DNA from: DASQZT01 sp963728965
GTDB taxonomy: Bacteria > Acidobacteriota > Terriglobia > Bryobacterales > Bryobacteraceae
Direction of reading: 5' to 3'
Assembly: GCA_963728965.1 (NCBI GenBank)
Contig: CAVSMH010000005.1
Location: 248,001-312,000, forward strand
DNA: 64,000 nucleotides
Part shown: positions 17,546-26,057 of the stretch, piece after piece
Position numbering within the stretch: the stretch's first letter is position 1
How the letters are laid out: each line of letters begins with the position of its first letter
Made by a program: the position numbers and the translations under genes
The notes under the pieces: model-generated
What the model was told of the DNA's origin: nothing
The model's input: only the letters and a program-made list of their open reading frames with translations
Database searches by the model: none

Positions 17546-18408
17546 CCTGGAACCTGGCGCAGATCCTCGTGGTGGCGGCCGTGGCTCCCACCGCCCGCCC
17601 CTCCGTGCTGATTGCTGTTGAACCGGGTGTCGATGCCTATGTAGCCGCGATCGACGGACTCACTTCGGTATTGCGGCAGTCCGCCGTCAGGGTAGTCGAG
17701 GCGAAGTGCGGCGGCACCGAACTCCTCCAGGCGATCGCCGCACCCGATCTCCAGGCAGTGGTGGCCGTCGGCGGTTCGGCCCTGGCCGACGTGCGCCGCC
17801 TCAGGCCGCGAGTTCCGGTCATCGCAACCATGGTGCTCTCCGGCGGCGACCAGGACGGTGGCCGCGTGGAATTGGAGATCCCGCTGACGCAGCAACTCGA
17901 GACTGTTCGAGAGCTCTGGCCCGGGCACACGCGCGTCGCCATTCTCCGCCATCCCGCCCGGTCCCGATACTCCCCCGAAGCACTGGAGATGCAGGCCCGG
18001 AAAGCCGGGTTCACTGCCCTGATCGTGGACTGCGATGGGCCGGCGCGGCTGCTCCAGGTGGTTGTCGGCCTGAGAGGCAAAGCCGATTTCCTCTTCTGTT
18101 TTCCCGATCCCGATCTCTTCAATCCTGTGACGGTGAAGCCGCTGGTCCTGGCGGCACTCGATGCGCGCCTGCCGATTGTCGGATTCTCGCCCGCGTTCGT
18201 ACGGGCAGGCGCCGCGGTGGGCGTGTATCCCAACTACCGCGACATTGGCCGCCAGACCGGGGAAATGGTCCTGCGCCGCCTTTCCGGCGACGATCGCACT
18301 GCCATCGAGAGCCCGCGGAAACTCCAGGTCGCGCTGAACCAGCGGATCGCCCGCCTGCTGGGAGCGGTATTCAACACGGCATCCTTGCCGGTGGAGATGT
18401 TCCGCTGA
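17536..18408 (+). CDS. ABC transporter substrate-binding-like protein (PF04392 type)
   Basis: The 290-residue protein has two Rossmann-like lobes as in the ABC_sub_bind family: VLIAVEPGVDAYVAAIDGL, a central hinge near PLTQQLETVRELWPGHTRVAIL and a second lobe with FLFCFPDPDLFNPVTVKPLV. An N-terminal hydrophobic stretch (LAQILVVAAVAP) could serve as an export signal. No ATPase or permease gene accompanies it, so it is more likely the periplasmic ligand sensor for the downstream kinase than a transporter part. It overlaps the receptor gene by ten bases and the kinase gene by one (TGATG). Confidence 0.8.
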   Translation: MGMTWNLAQILVVAAVAPTARPSVLIAVEPGVDAYVAAIDGLTSVLRQSAVRVVEAKCGGTELLQAIAAPDLQAVVAVGGSALADVRRLRPRVPVIATMVLSGGDQDGGRVELEIPLTQQLETVRELWPGHTRVAILRHPARSRYSPEALEMQARKAGFTALIVDCDGPARLLQVVVGLRGKADFLFCFPDPDLFNPVTVKPLVLAALDARLPIVGFSPAFVRAGAAVGVYPNYRDIGRQTGEMVLRRLSGDDRTAIESPRKLQVALNQRIARLLGAVFNTASLPVEMFR

Positions 18409-19880
18409 TGCGCATTCTCCAGCAGACCCTGCTCGCACGCGCCGTTGCCGTCAGCGCGGGGCTCGGTGCCTTGACTCTGATCGGCCTCACCTCGGTGTTC
18501 CTTCTGAACTATAACCTCGAACTGCAACGGCAACTGTCCGGCCGCGCAGCCGCCCTGGCGGATTTTCTGGCCGGCCAGAGCCAGTTCGCCATGTTGGTCG
18601 GCGACCGCGCCGAGTTGGAGCGGATCGCCGGTAATGCGGTGCGGAACGATGAAGTGGCGTATGTGGAACTGACCGATGCCCAGGGCGGAGCACCGGTGCT
18701 GTTTCACCGCTACGGCCGTAATCTCCGCACTTCCGGCGACCCGATCCTCGAAGTGACACGGCCGGTCGTGCGCTCCGTGCAGGTGGATCAAATCGGATGG
18801 GATGACGCCTCCCCCGGCAAGGCGTCCGCCCCCACGCAACTGGGCTCCGTACGAATCGGCTTCTCCGCCGCCAAGGAACACGCGGCGCGGTTTCGGATCA
18901 TCTGGATCACCGCCGCGGTTGCCCTCACGTTTCTGGTAGGAAGCGCCGGAATCCAAGTGGTGGAACTGCGCAAACTCCTCCGGCCGCTGCAGACTCTCAC
19001 GGCGTTCACGCGACGGGTCGCTGGCGGAGACCTGTCGGGGCGTGCCGAAGTGGTCCGGCCGGACGAGGTGGGCCGTCTGACGATGGCATTCAACGCCATG
19101 GTGGAGCGATTGGGCCAGACCTTGGTCTCCAAGGAGGCCGCCGAGGCCGCTGGGGAGGCCAAGAGCCGCTTCCTGGCGACCATGAGCCACGAACTCAGGA
19201 CCCCGCTCAACGCCGTAATCGGCTACAGCCAACTGCTGCAGGAAGAGTGTCATGAACGCAGGATCGAAGGACTCACCGAGGACCTGGCGAAAATCGAGCG
19301 TTCCGGGCAATTGTTGCTCCATCTCGTGGACCATGTGCTCGACCTCTCCAAAGCCGAGGCGGGCAAGATCGAATTGCACCCGGAAACCTTCGAGGTTCGT
19401 TCGGTGATCGCCGACGTGGTCGCGGCCGTAGGACCGATCGCCGCCAGAAACCGCAACCGGGTCTCCGTCCAGACCGAGCCGGACGTCACCGAGATTCACA
19501 CGGATTTGACCCGGTTCCGCCAGAGTCTGCTGAACCTTGTGGCGAATGCATGCAAGTTCACCCAGGACGGTGAGGTTTCCGTATCGGTCTCCCAAGTTCG
19601 TTTGGAGGGGCCCGACTGGATCGAGTTGCAGGTGGAAGACACGGGCATCGGAATGAGCCCGGAGCAGCAGTCCCGGCTTTTTCAGCCTTTTGTGCAAGGC
19701 GACTCATCCACCACACGCAAATATGGCGGCACCGGCCTGGGGCTGGCCATCAGCCGCAGAATGTGCCGCATGATGGGCGGCGATATTACCGTTCAGAGCG
19801 AGTTGGGAAAAGGATCCCGTTTCATGATGCGCATTCCTGTCCGCGCGGAGACCTTGTCCGGCAATGGAGGTCAAAGATGA
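18408..19880 (+). CDS. membrane hybrid-type sensor histidine kinase (HAMP-HisKA-HATPase)
   Basis: TM1 (about residues 8-32) and TM2 (about 166-186) enclose a periplasmic sensor of about 130 residues, followed by HAMP (LLRPLQTLTAFTRRVAGGDL), HisKA with the phosphoacceptor His in FLATMSHELRTPLNAV, and an ATPase with N box LLNLVANACKF, G1 VEDTGIGMS and G2 YGGTGLGLAIS. No receiver is fused; the receivers are encoded by the next two genes. The periplasmic sensor probably reads the state of the substrate-binding protein encoded just upstream. It overlaps the following gene by four bases (ATGA). Confidence 0.93.
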   Translation: MRILQQTLLARAVAVSAGLGALTLIGLTSVFLLNYNLELQRQLSGRAAALADFLAGQSQFAMLVGDRAELERIAGNAVRNDEVAYVELTDAQGGAPVLFHRYGRNLRTSGDPILEVTRPVVRSVQVDQIGWDDASPGKASAPTQLGSVRIGFSAAKEHAARFRIIWITAAVALTFLVGSAGIQVVELRKLLRPLQTLTAFTRRVAGGDLSGRAEVVRPDEVGRLTMAFNAMVERLGQTLVSKEAAEAAGEAKSRFLATMSHELRTPLNAVIGYSQLLQEECHERRIEGLTEDLAKIERSGQLLLHLVDHVLDLSKAEAGKIELHPETFEVRSVIADVVAAVGPIAARNRNRVSVQTEPDVTEIHTDLTRFRQSLLNLVANACKFTQDGEVSVSVSQVRLEGPDWIELQVEDTGIGMSPEQQSRLFQPFVQGDSSTTRKYGGTGLGLAISRRMCRMMGGDITVQSELGKGSRFMMRIPVRAETLSGNGGQR

Positions 19881-22021
19881 CAATGCAGGCTCAGCTGCTG
19901 TTGGTGGACGATGACGAAGCCAATCGCGAAGTTCTCCGTCGCCGGTTGCTGCGCGCGGGCTACGAGGTGGATACGGCGGAGGACGGCGCGGAAGCGCTGG
20001 CCGCGGTTCGAAGCCGGCCCTACGACCTTGTCCTGCTCGATAACATGATGCCCGGTCTGAGCGGCCCCCAGGTCTTGCAGCGGATCCGGGAGACCTGGTC
20101 CACCTCGGAATTGCCGGTCATCATGGTCACGGCGCTCGATGACGGCGAGCATGTTGTGAACGCCCTTCGCGAAGGAGCCAATGACTACCTCACCAAACCG
20201 TTGGATTTCCCGGTGGCGCTGGCGCGCATCGAGTCGCATCTGCGGGTAGCCCTGTCCGCGCGCGAGGCGCGGCGAACGCATGAGTTGTACCAACTGGCGT
20301 CGCGTGCGTCCGAGGAGGGTCTCTGGGAATGGGACCCGGCTGCCGACAAGGTGCAATGCTCGATGGCCTGGGTCGCTGGGCTCGGTTATCCCGAGGCTGA
20401 GGCTACCTGTACCTTGGGGGCCTGGCTGGAGCGGGTTCACCCGGAGGACCGGGGGTGCCTGCGGCAGCAGCTTGAATCTTGCTTGAACGACAACAATCCG
20501 TTGGATGCCGAGTACCGGGTCCGTCGTCAGGATGGGCGCTACCGCTGGGCGGAGATCCGATGCCGGCTCTTGCGCACTTCTGGGGGCGAATCCGCTCGCG
20601 TTTCGGGATATCAGGTCGACATCACCGCCCGCAAGACGGTCGATCCGCTTACGGGCCTCCCGAACCGGTTGTGGCTGTCCGGCGAAGTCGGCGAGTTGGC
20701 CGGTGAGGGGCAGCGGCCCGCCCTGCTCCTTGTGAATGTCGACGGGTTTGATCGGATGGAGCAGAGTCTCCGGTCGGGCGGCTCCGGCCGGCTGCTGACC
20801 GCCATCGCGGAGCGGCTGCGCTGGTACTGGAGAGAGACTCCAAAAGCTGGCGGCACCGGCTTAGCCCGCACGGGTGAACACCAGTTCGGTGTTCTGCTAC
20901 GCCACGTGTCAGGTCCCGTCGAAGCGCAGCAATTGGCCGACGGCATGTGCTGCGCCCTGCGGCGCCCGATAAATATCGATGGGGACGAGGTTTTCGCCAC
21001 GGCCAGCGTCGGTATAGCCCTGATCTCAAGTCCCGCGTCCGTGGAGGAAGCCTTCCGCAGTGCCGCCGCCGCGTTGCGCCGGGCCGGCGACCTGGGTGGG
21101 GGCCGCAGCGAACTGTTCCACGAGACTCTGCGACTCCAGGAGATCGAGGAAACCCGCCTGGAGAACGATCTGCGTCGTGCGCTGGATCGCGACCAGTTCG
21201 AAGTGTACTACCAGCCCAAGGTCCACCTGTTCCACGGCGCAATCACCGGCGTGGAAGCCCTTGTGCGATGGAACCGGCCCGGCCACGGTGTCGTTCGGCC
21301 GGACGTGTTCATCCCTCTGGCGGAGCGGACCGGGCTGGTCGTGGCCTTGGGAAAGTGGGTATTGGAGCAGTCCTGCCGTGACACGGCGGAGTTACGCCGG
21401 ATCTATCCGGAGCTGGGTGTCAGCGTCAATGTCTCCGGCCGCCAACTCGCTGAACCGGACTTGGTGGAGCAGATCGCGGCCAGCCTGGAGAACGCCGGCC
21501 TCGAACCCTCGGCGCTCCGCGTGGAAATCACTGAGACGTGTCTGGTCGATGACCCCGAGACGGCGCTCTCCCGGATCGGCCGGATTCGCTCCATGGGCGT
21601 GGGGGTCAAGCTGGACGACTTCGGCTCCGGCTACGCCTCGTTTGACTACCTGCAACGTTTCCCGTTCGACAGCATAAAAATCGACCGCTCGTTTGTGGCG
21701 AGGCTGCATTGCAGCCGGGAGAGCGACGAGATCGTGCGCGCCATTGTGGGCCTGGCGCGCTCCTTGCAGATGTCGGTGATTGCGGAGGGAATCGAGACCC
21801 ACGAACAGCTTGTCTGGCTTCGGCAACTGGGCTGCACCTATGGGCAGGGTTACCTGCTTTCACCGCCACTGACGCTGGCGCAGCTCACACGGCTGCTGGA
21901 GGATTCGCAAGGCCGGCTTTGCGCCGGTATACCACCCGAGGAGTCGCCGGGCCTGGACGGTACGGGCGCAGCTTTTCCTTCGCCGGTACTGGCGGGAGAA
22001 ATACGGACGAGGAAACTATGA
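19877..22021 (+). CDS. response regulator with PAS, degenerate GGDEF and EAL domains (c-di-GMP phosphodiesterase)
   Basis: Domains in order: receiver (about 5-120, LLLVDDDEANRE, LVLLDNMMPGLSG), PAS with PAC (about 135-255, ending YQVDITARK), GGDEF-like (about 256-420) and EAL (about 445-700). The diguanylate cyclase signature is degenerate (RTGEHQF in place of R-x-GGDEF), so no cyclase activity is expected. The EAL domain looks active: YYQPKVHLFHG, VEALVRW, VSGRQLAEPD, VEITETCLVDD, DDFGSGYASFDYL and KIDRSFV are all present. The output is probably lowering of c-di-GMP when phosphorylated by the kinase next door. It overlaps both neighbours by four bases. Confidence 0.92.
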   Translation: MTMQAQLLLVDDDEANREVLRRRLLRAGYEVDTAEDGAEALAAVRSRPYDLVLLDNMMPGLSGPQVLQRIRETWSTSELPVIMVTALDDGEHVVNALREGANDYLTKPLDFPVALARIESHLRVALSAREARRTHELYQLASRASEEGLWEWDPAADKVQCSMAWVAGLGYPEAEATCTLGAWLERVHPEDRGCLRQQLESCLNDNNPLDAEYRVRRQDGRYRWAEIRCRLLRTSGGESARVSGYQVDITARKTVDPLTGLPNRLWLSGEVGELAGEGQRPALLLVNVDGFDRMEQSLRSGGSGRLLTAIAERLRWYWRETPKAGGTGLARTGEHQFGVLLRHVSGPVEAQQLADGMCCALRRPINIDGDEVFATASVGIALISSPASVEEAFRSAAAALRRAGDLGGGRSELFHETLRLQEIEETRLENDLRRALDRDQFEVYYQPKVHLFHGAITGVEALVRWNRPGHGVVRPDVFIPLAERTGLVVALGKWVLEQSCRDTAELRRIYPELGVSVNVSGRQLAEPDLVEQIAASLENAGLEPSALRVEITETCLVDDPETALSRIGRIRSMGVGVKLDDFGSGYASFDYLQRFPFDSIKIDRSFVARLHCSRESDEIVRAIVGLARSLQMSVIAEGIETHEQLVWLRQLGCTYGQGYLLSPPLTLAQLTRLLEDSQGRLCAGIPPEESPGLDGTGAAFPSPVLAGEIRTRKL

Positions 22022-22422
22022 GCAAGGTGCTTCTGGCAGAAGATGACGACTTCAGCCGCGACATGCTGATGCGGCGCCTGCAAAAGACCGGGTACGAGAT
22101 GATCGCCGTGCCCGATGGTCGCGAGGCGGTCGCGGCCGCGCTCCATCACCGCCCGGACCTGATCCTGCTGGACCTGGACATGCCGATCATGGACGGAAGG
22201 ACAGCCATGCGACTGCTAAAGACGGATGTCCGCACGTTTCGGATACCGATCATCGTGCTGACCGCCCATACGGGTAGGGACGATGTCGCGGCGGCGCTGG
22301 CTGCCGGTTGTCACTCCTACGAAGCCAAACCCATCGTGCTGAAGCGCCTGGTGGAACGAATCGAAGAGGCGCTGGCAGCCAACGTACGGAAGAAACAGAC
22401 GCTGGAAGCGGACACGGACTAA
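22018..22422 (+). CDS. single-domain response regulator
   Basis: A CheY-like receiver of 134 residues: acidic pair in VLLAEDDDFSRD, phosphoacceptor Asp in LILLDLDMPIMDG, Thr in IVLTAHTG and Lys in YEAKPIVL. There is no output domain, only a short charged tail. It is the last gene of the sensory operon and may be a second phosphate target or a phosphate sink for the kinase. Its start codon overlaps the stop of the EAL gene (ATGA). Its stop lies two bases from the stop of the convergent M3 peptidase gene. Confidence 0.9.
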   Translation: MSKVLLAEDDDFSRDMLMRRLQKTGYEMIAVPDGREAVAAALHHRPDLILLDLDMPIMDGRTAMRLLKTDVRTFRIPIIVLTAHTGRDDVAAALAAGCHSYEAKPIVLKRLVERIEEALAANVRKKQTLEADTD

Positions 22423-22424
22423 AA

Positions 22425-24470
22425 CTAAAGCAGGCCCAACCGCTCCAGAAGGGCCCTGGGATCGGGTTCTCTCCCCATGAAGCGACGGTAGAGTTCAGCC
22501 GGATCGTCTGCATCGCCACGGGACAGGATGTTGGCGCGGAACTCGCTGCCGATGGCACGGCTGAAGATACCGTGGTTGCGGAAGCGCGTGAACGCATCCG
22601 CATCCAACACTTCCGCCCATTTGTAGGAATAGTAGCCCGCGCCGTATCCCACTGGACTGCCGAACAGGTGCCGGAAGCCGGCGATCATTGCGTAACCCTT
22701 TGGGAGCGGCGCCGGCGTGAAATCCTGCAGGAGCCGGCGCGTATATTCGACCAACTCGCCATCCCGTGGCGGCGTGTACTCCCGGTGTAGCTGCAAGTCC
22801 ACAAACCCGAATCCCAGCTGACGCATCTGGCCGCTGGCGGCCCGGAACGTCCGTGCGCGCCGCATTTTCAGGAAAAGATCGTCGGGAATCGCCGCACCGG
22901 TCTCCCAATGGTGGGCGAACAGGTCCAGCGCCTCCCTTTCCCAGCACCAGTTCTGCATGATCTGGGAAGGCAGTTCCACGAAATCCCAAGCCACGCTGGT
23001 GCCGGCCAGCGAACGAATCTCCACTTGGCTCAGCAGATGGTGCAGCAGATGCCCGAATTCGTGAAAAACCGTTTCCACTTCGCGATGCGTCAGCAGCGCG
23101 GGCCGCCCCGCCACCGGCTGGGTCAGATTGCCGCAGATGAATCCGAGGTGCGGGCGGAAGCCGTCCGGAGCCGGGCCGCCGGTGATGAACGATCCCATCC
23201 AGGCGCCGGGCACCTTGTTCTCGCGCGGGAACCAGTCGGTGTAAAACCCACCCAACGGCGGTCCGCCTTGCTCCGCTACATCGTAGTAGCGGACCGCCGG
23301 GTCCCATACCGGAACGCCGGGACGTTCCCTAATACGAATGCCATACAGACGGCCGACCAATTCGAACAAGCCCGCCACCACGCGATCCAAGGCGAAGTAC
23401 GGCCGCAGCGCCTCCTCGTCGAAGTCATACAGCGCTTTCCGCTGTTTCTCCGCGTAATACGCAATGTCCCACGGCTGTAATTCAGCGGCACCCGGACCTT
23501 CGATTTCCCATCGGAACTTGAGCAACTCGCGTTTCTCGGCATCAAACCGGGCTTGGGTATTCCGTTTCAGATCCTCCAGGAACGCTGCCGCCCGAGCTCC
23601 GTCATGGGCCATCCGGTCGTCGAGCACCAGATCCGCGAAATCGGCGAACCCGAGCAGTCGGGCCTTCTCCCGGCGCAACTCCAGAATCCGCACCGCCAGC
23701 GGCCGGTTGTCGTGCTCCCCCTCGGTCGCCCTCAGGCTGTAGGCTTCATACATCCGGCGCCGCACATCGGCGTCGTCCAGATACGTCATTACCGCGACGT
23801 AGGCCGGTTCCTGTAAGGTGAAGCGCCAGCCTTCGCGGCCCTTGCGAGCGGCGCTTGCCCGGGCCGAGTCGCGCGCGGTGGGGGGCAGCCCCGCCAGCGT
23901 TGCCTCGTCGGTGATCATCAACTCGAACGCATTGGTTGCATCCAGGACGTTTTCCGAGAACCGAGTGGTGATGCGGGTCAGCTCGACGTCGATCTCTTCG
24001 AGGCGCCGCTTGCCCGCCGGGTCGAGGTCCGCCCCGTGACGGCGAAATCGTTCCATGGTTTTGGTGAGAAACCGTCGCCGCTCCCCGGTCAGACCCGCGG
24101 CCTCCCCGGTGATGCTGTAGCGCCGGATCCCGCCCCACAACCCCTGATGCAGGGGGATGCCGGTCTCGAAGGCGCTCACGTCCGCCTGTACCGCGTTGAC
24201 AGCGGCCCGCAGTTCCGGATTGGTCGCCACCAATTCCAGGTGACGCACCACCGACATAGTGAAGTCCAGAGACTCGGTCAGCTCGTCCAGGGCACGCATG
24301 GTGTTGTCGAAGGTGCGTTCGCCCGGCAGCGTGGCGATTGCCTCCAGGCGCTCCCTGGCCTCACCGAGCAACGCCGCGACTGCCGGCTCGATATCCGCGG
24401 CACGGATTCGATCAAACGGCACCCGGAATTGGATGGAAGCGAGTGGATTGGATTCGATTACGCTGGACAT
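22425..24470 (-). CDS. M3 family metallopeptidase (oligopeptidase A / Dcp-like)
   Basis: The zinc-binding motif H-E-x-x-H is found in TVFHEFGHLLHHLLS, with the third ligand Glu region downstream (SVAWDFVELPSQIMQNW). The long helical N-terminal part (ERTFDNTMRALDELTESL) and the end signature PVGYGAGYYSYKWAEVLDADAF are typical of the M3A oligopeptidases. At 681 residues and without a signal peptide it should degrade short cytoplasmic peptides. The ATG at 24470 is chosen because family homology starts with NPLASIQFRVPF. Confidence 0.93.
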   Translation of the reverse strand: MSSVIESNPLASIQFRVPFDRIRAADIEPAVAALLGEARERLEAIATLPGERTFDNTMRALDELTESLDFTMSVVRHLELVATNPELRAAVNAVQADVSAFETGIPLHQGLWGGIRRYSITGEAAGLTGERRRFLTKTMERFRRHGADLDPAGKRRLEEIDVELTRITTRFSENVLDATNAFELMITDEATLAGLPPTARDSARASAARKGREGWRFTLQEPAYVAVMTYLDDADVRRRMYEAYSLRATEGEHDNRPLAVRILELRREKARLLGFADFADLVLDDRMAHDGARAAAFLEDLKRNTQARFDAEKRELLKFRWEIEGPGAAELQPWDIAYYAEKQRKALYDFDEEALRPYFALDRVVAGLFELVGRLYGIRIRERPGVPVWDPAVRYYDVAEQGGPPLGGFYTDWFPRENKVPGAWMGSFITGGPAPDGFRPHLGFICGNLTQPVAGRPALLTHREVETVFHEFGHLLHHLLSQVEIRSLAGTSVAWDFVELPSQIMQNWCWEREALDLFAHHWETGAAIPDDLFLKMRRARTFRAASGQMRQLGFGFVDLQLHREYTPPRDGELVEYTRRLLQDFTPAPLPKGYAMIAGFRHLFGSPVGYGAGYYSYKWAEVLDADAFTRFRNHGIFSRAIGSEFRANILSRGDADDPAELYRRFMGREPDPRALLERLGLL

Positions 24471-24565
24471 CTCAGTCCAGCCTAACAGGCGGGGCACGCG
24501 GTCCGACCGGGAATTCCGCACGGCGGGGGTGCAGAAAACCACAAAACGGTTACCATAGAGTGAGC

Positions 24566-25147
24566 ATGGGTTTGAATCCGAACGGCGGGCCCGCCCACGT
24601 GCACGCCGAGGAGAGGCTGAATATTTTCGCCCTGGTGATCTATATTCCCGGCCAGTTGGGCCAGTTCCTGGACGATCTCCGCAGAGAGTTGGTGCCGCAA
24701 TATAACCCCCACGCCCACGTCAGTGTCTTGCCTCCGCGGCCCCTGGCGGTCGACTGGCGGATCGCTGCCGAGCAAGTGCGCGCGCAGGCCGGAGCCTGGA
24801 CCCCGTTCGAGATTGAGTTGACGAACCTGCGGGTGTTTCCAGTGACTGACGTGCTGTACCTGGAAGTGGGCGCAGGAGCCGACGAACTCTGTCGGATGCA
24901 CTCCGCCATGAATTGCGATGCGCTGGATTTTCGGGAGCCATTTCCCTACCACCCCCATATCACGCTGGCCCAGGAGGTGCCGCACGAGTCGGTCGCCGGG
25001 CTCATCGAACTGACCGAGCGCCGGTGGAATGAGTATCGCGGCACGCGCAGTTTTCGCGCGGAGCGCGCGGTTTTCGTGCAGAACACGCTGGACAACCGCT
25101 GGATCGATCTCGCCGAGTGTTTTCTCGGGGCCGTGGCCCTGCCCTAG
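24566..25147 (+). CDS. 2'-5' RNA ligase / 2H phosphodiesterase superfamily protein
   Basis: This protein of 193 residues carries two H-x-[ST]-x motifs, the hallmark of the 2H superfamily: HAHVSVLPPRP (about residue 50) and HPHITLAQE (about residue 134), spaced as in LigT/CPDase proteins. Family members hydrolyse or ligate 2',3'-cyclic or 2'-5' phosphodiester bonds. The natural substrate is unknown. It diverges from the M3 peptidase gene with a 95-base gap that must hold both promoters. Confidence 0.85.
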   Translation: MGLNPNGGPAHVHAEERLNIFALVIYIPGQLGQFLDDLRRELVPQYNPHAHVSVLPPRPLAVDWRIAAEQVRAQAGAWTPFEIELTNLRVFPVTDVLYLEVGAGADELCRMHSAMNCDALDFREPFPYHPHITLAQEVPHESVAGLIELTERRWNEYRGTRSFRAERAVFVQNTLDNRWIDLAECFLGAVALP

Positions 25148-25364
25148 CCCTTCCGTCACGCCAGCAGCGCGGCTGGAGTAGTTCGATCGAACCAGGGGCG
25201 GGGCTCGACTCCTAAATTCTGAGATCTATTTGTCCGTAAAGTACTAAATTATTCAGACAGTTTGGTCGATAGGGTTAATAGAGCGCATCGGCATAGGGCG
25301 GAGAGATCCGGGGCTTGTCGGTCTCGTGGTCTCCGGCCCGTGACCCGCGCTCCATGGTGAACCT

Positions 25365-26006
25365 GTGGAAACCCTCGCAGTTTGTGACACGGAACCGATT
25401 GCTATCGAGGGGCTTCGTAGCCTCCTGCAATCATCGGATACGCTGCGCGTCGTCGCCGCCGAAACGTCGTTAGTGGATGGCATGGACGCCGTTCGCCAAT
25501 TGAAGCCTTCTCTGTTCCTCCTGGACAAGGCGTTCGGGATACACGCGGTGATGAACTTGCTAAAAGCCCTTGGTGAGAACGGCAGGGGAACTTCAGCAAT
25601 CGTCTGGAGCGGCTCGTTTTCGGGGTCCGAGGCCTTGCGCTTTCTCCAGGCCGGCGCCTGCGGCGTGGTTCGCAAAACCGCCACTCTGCAAACCCTGTTG
25701 ACGTGCATCCAGGCGGTCGTTGCCGGCAACACCTGGATGGAAGAGGATATGCTGGGCGAAATGGAGCGTCCGATCCGTTCCGGCCGCTTTCCCCTCACGG
25801 TGCGCGAACTGCAAGTGATGGAACTCGTCGAGCGCGGCATGAAGAACAAGGACATCGCCCTCGAATTGGGCATCCGCACGGGCACCGTGAAGATTCATCT
25901 CAAGCACATCTTTGAGAAGACCGGGATTCGCGGCCGTTACGGCCTGGCTTTGTCCGCGCTGAAGGAAAAGGGCCTTCTGGCCGTTCCCATAGTCGAAGCG
26001 ATGTAA
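25365..26006 (+). CDS. NarL/FixJ-type response regulator with LuxR HTH
   Basis: The receiver half (about 1-125) keeps Asp in AVCDTEPIA, the phosphoacceptor in LFLLDKAFG and Lys in GVVRKTA. The C-terminal LuxR helix-turn-helix is clear: LTVRELQVMELVERGMKNKD and GTVKIHLKHIFEKTGI. The start is GTG; no better ATG lies upstream. The preceding 217 bases have no gene but include a TTCGATCGAA palindrome near 25180 that could be an operator. The cognate kinase is not adjacent. It is convergent with the twelve-gene cluster. Confidence 0.9.
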   Translation: METLAVCDTEPIAIEGLRSLLQSSDTLRVVAAETSLVDGMDAVRQLKPSLFLLDKAFGIHAVMNLLKALGENGRGTSAIVWSGSFSGSEALRFLQAGACGVVRKTATLQTLLTCIQAVVAGNTWMEEDMLGEMERPIRSGRFPLTVRELQVMELVERGMKNKDIALELGIRTGTVKIHLKHIFEKTGIRGRYGLALSALKEKGLLAVPIVEAM

Positions 26007-26057
26007 TCGTTGTCGTCCTGGGGACTCCGTCGGCCAGCGGCGGTGTCCGCGTGCCGC

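Noticed and set aside
25148..25364. Possible tRNA or small RNA in the gap before the LuxR-type regulator
   Set aside because: A TTCGATCGAA palindrome is present but no cloverleaf or terminator-like structure could be drawn.
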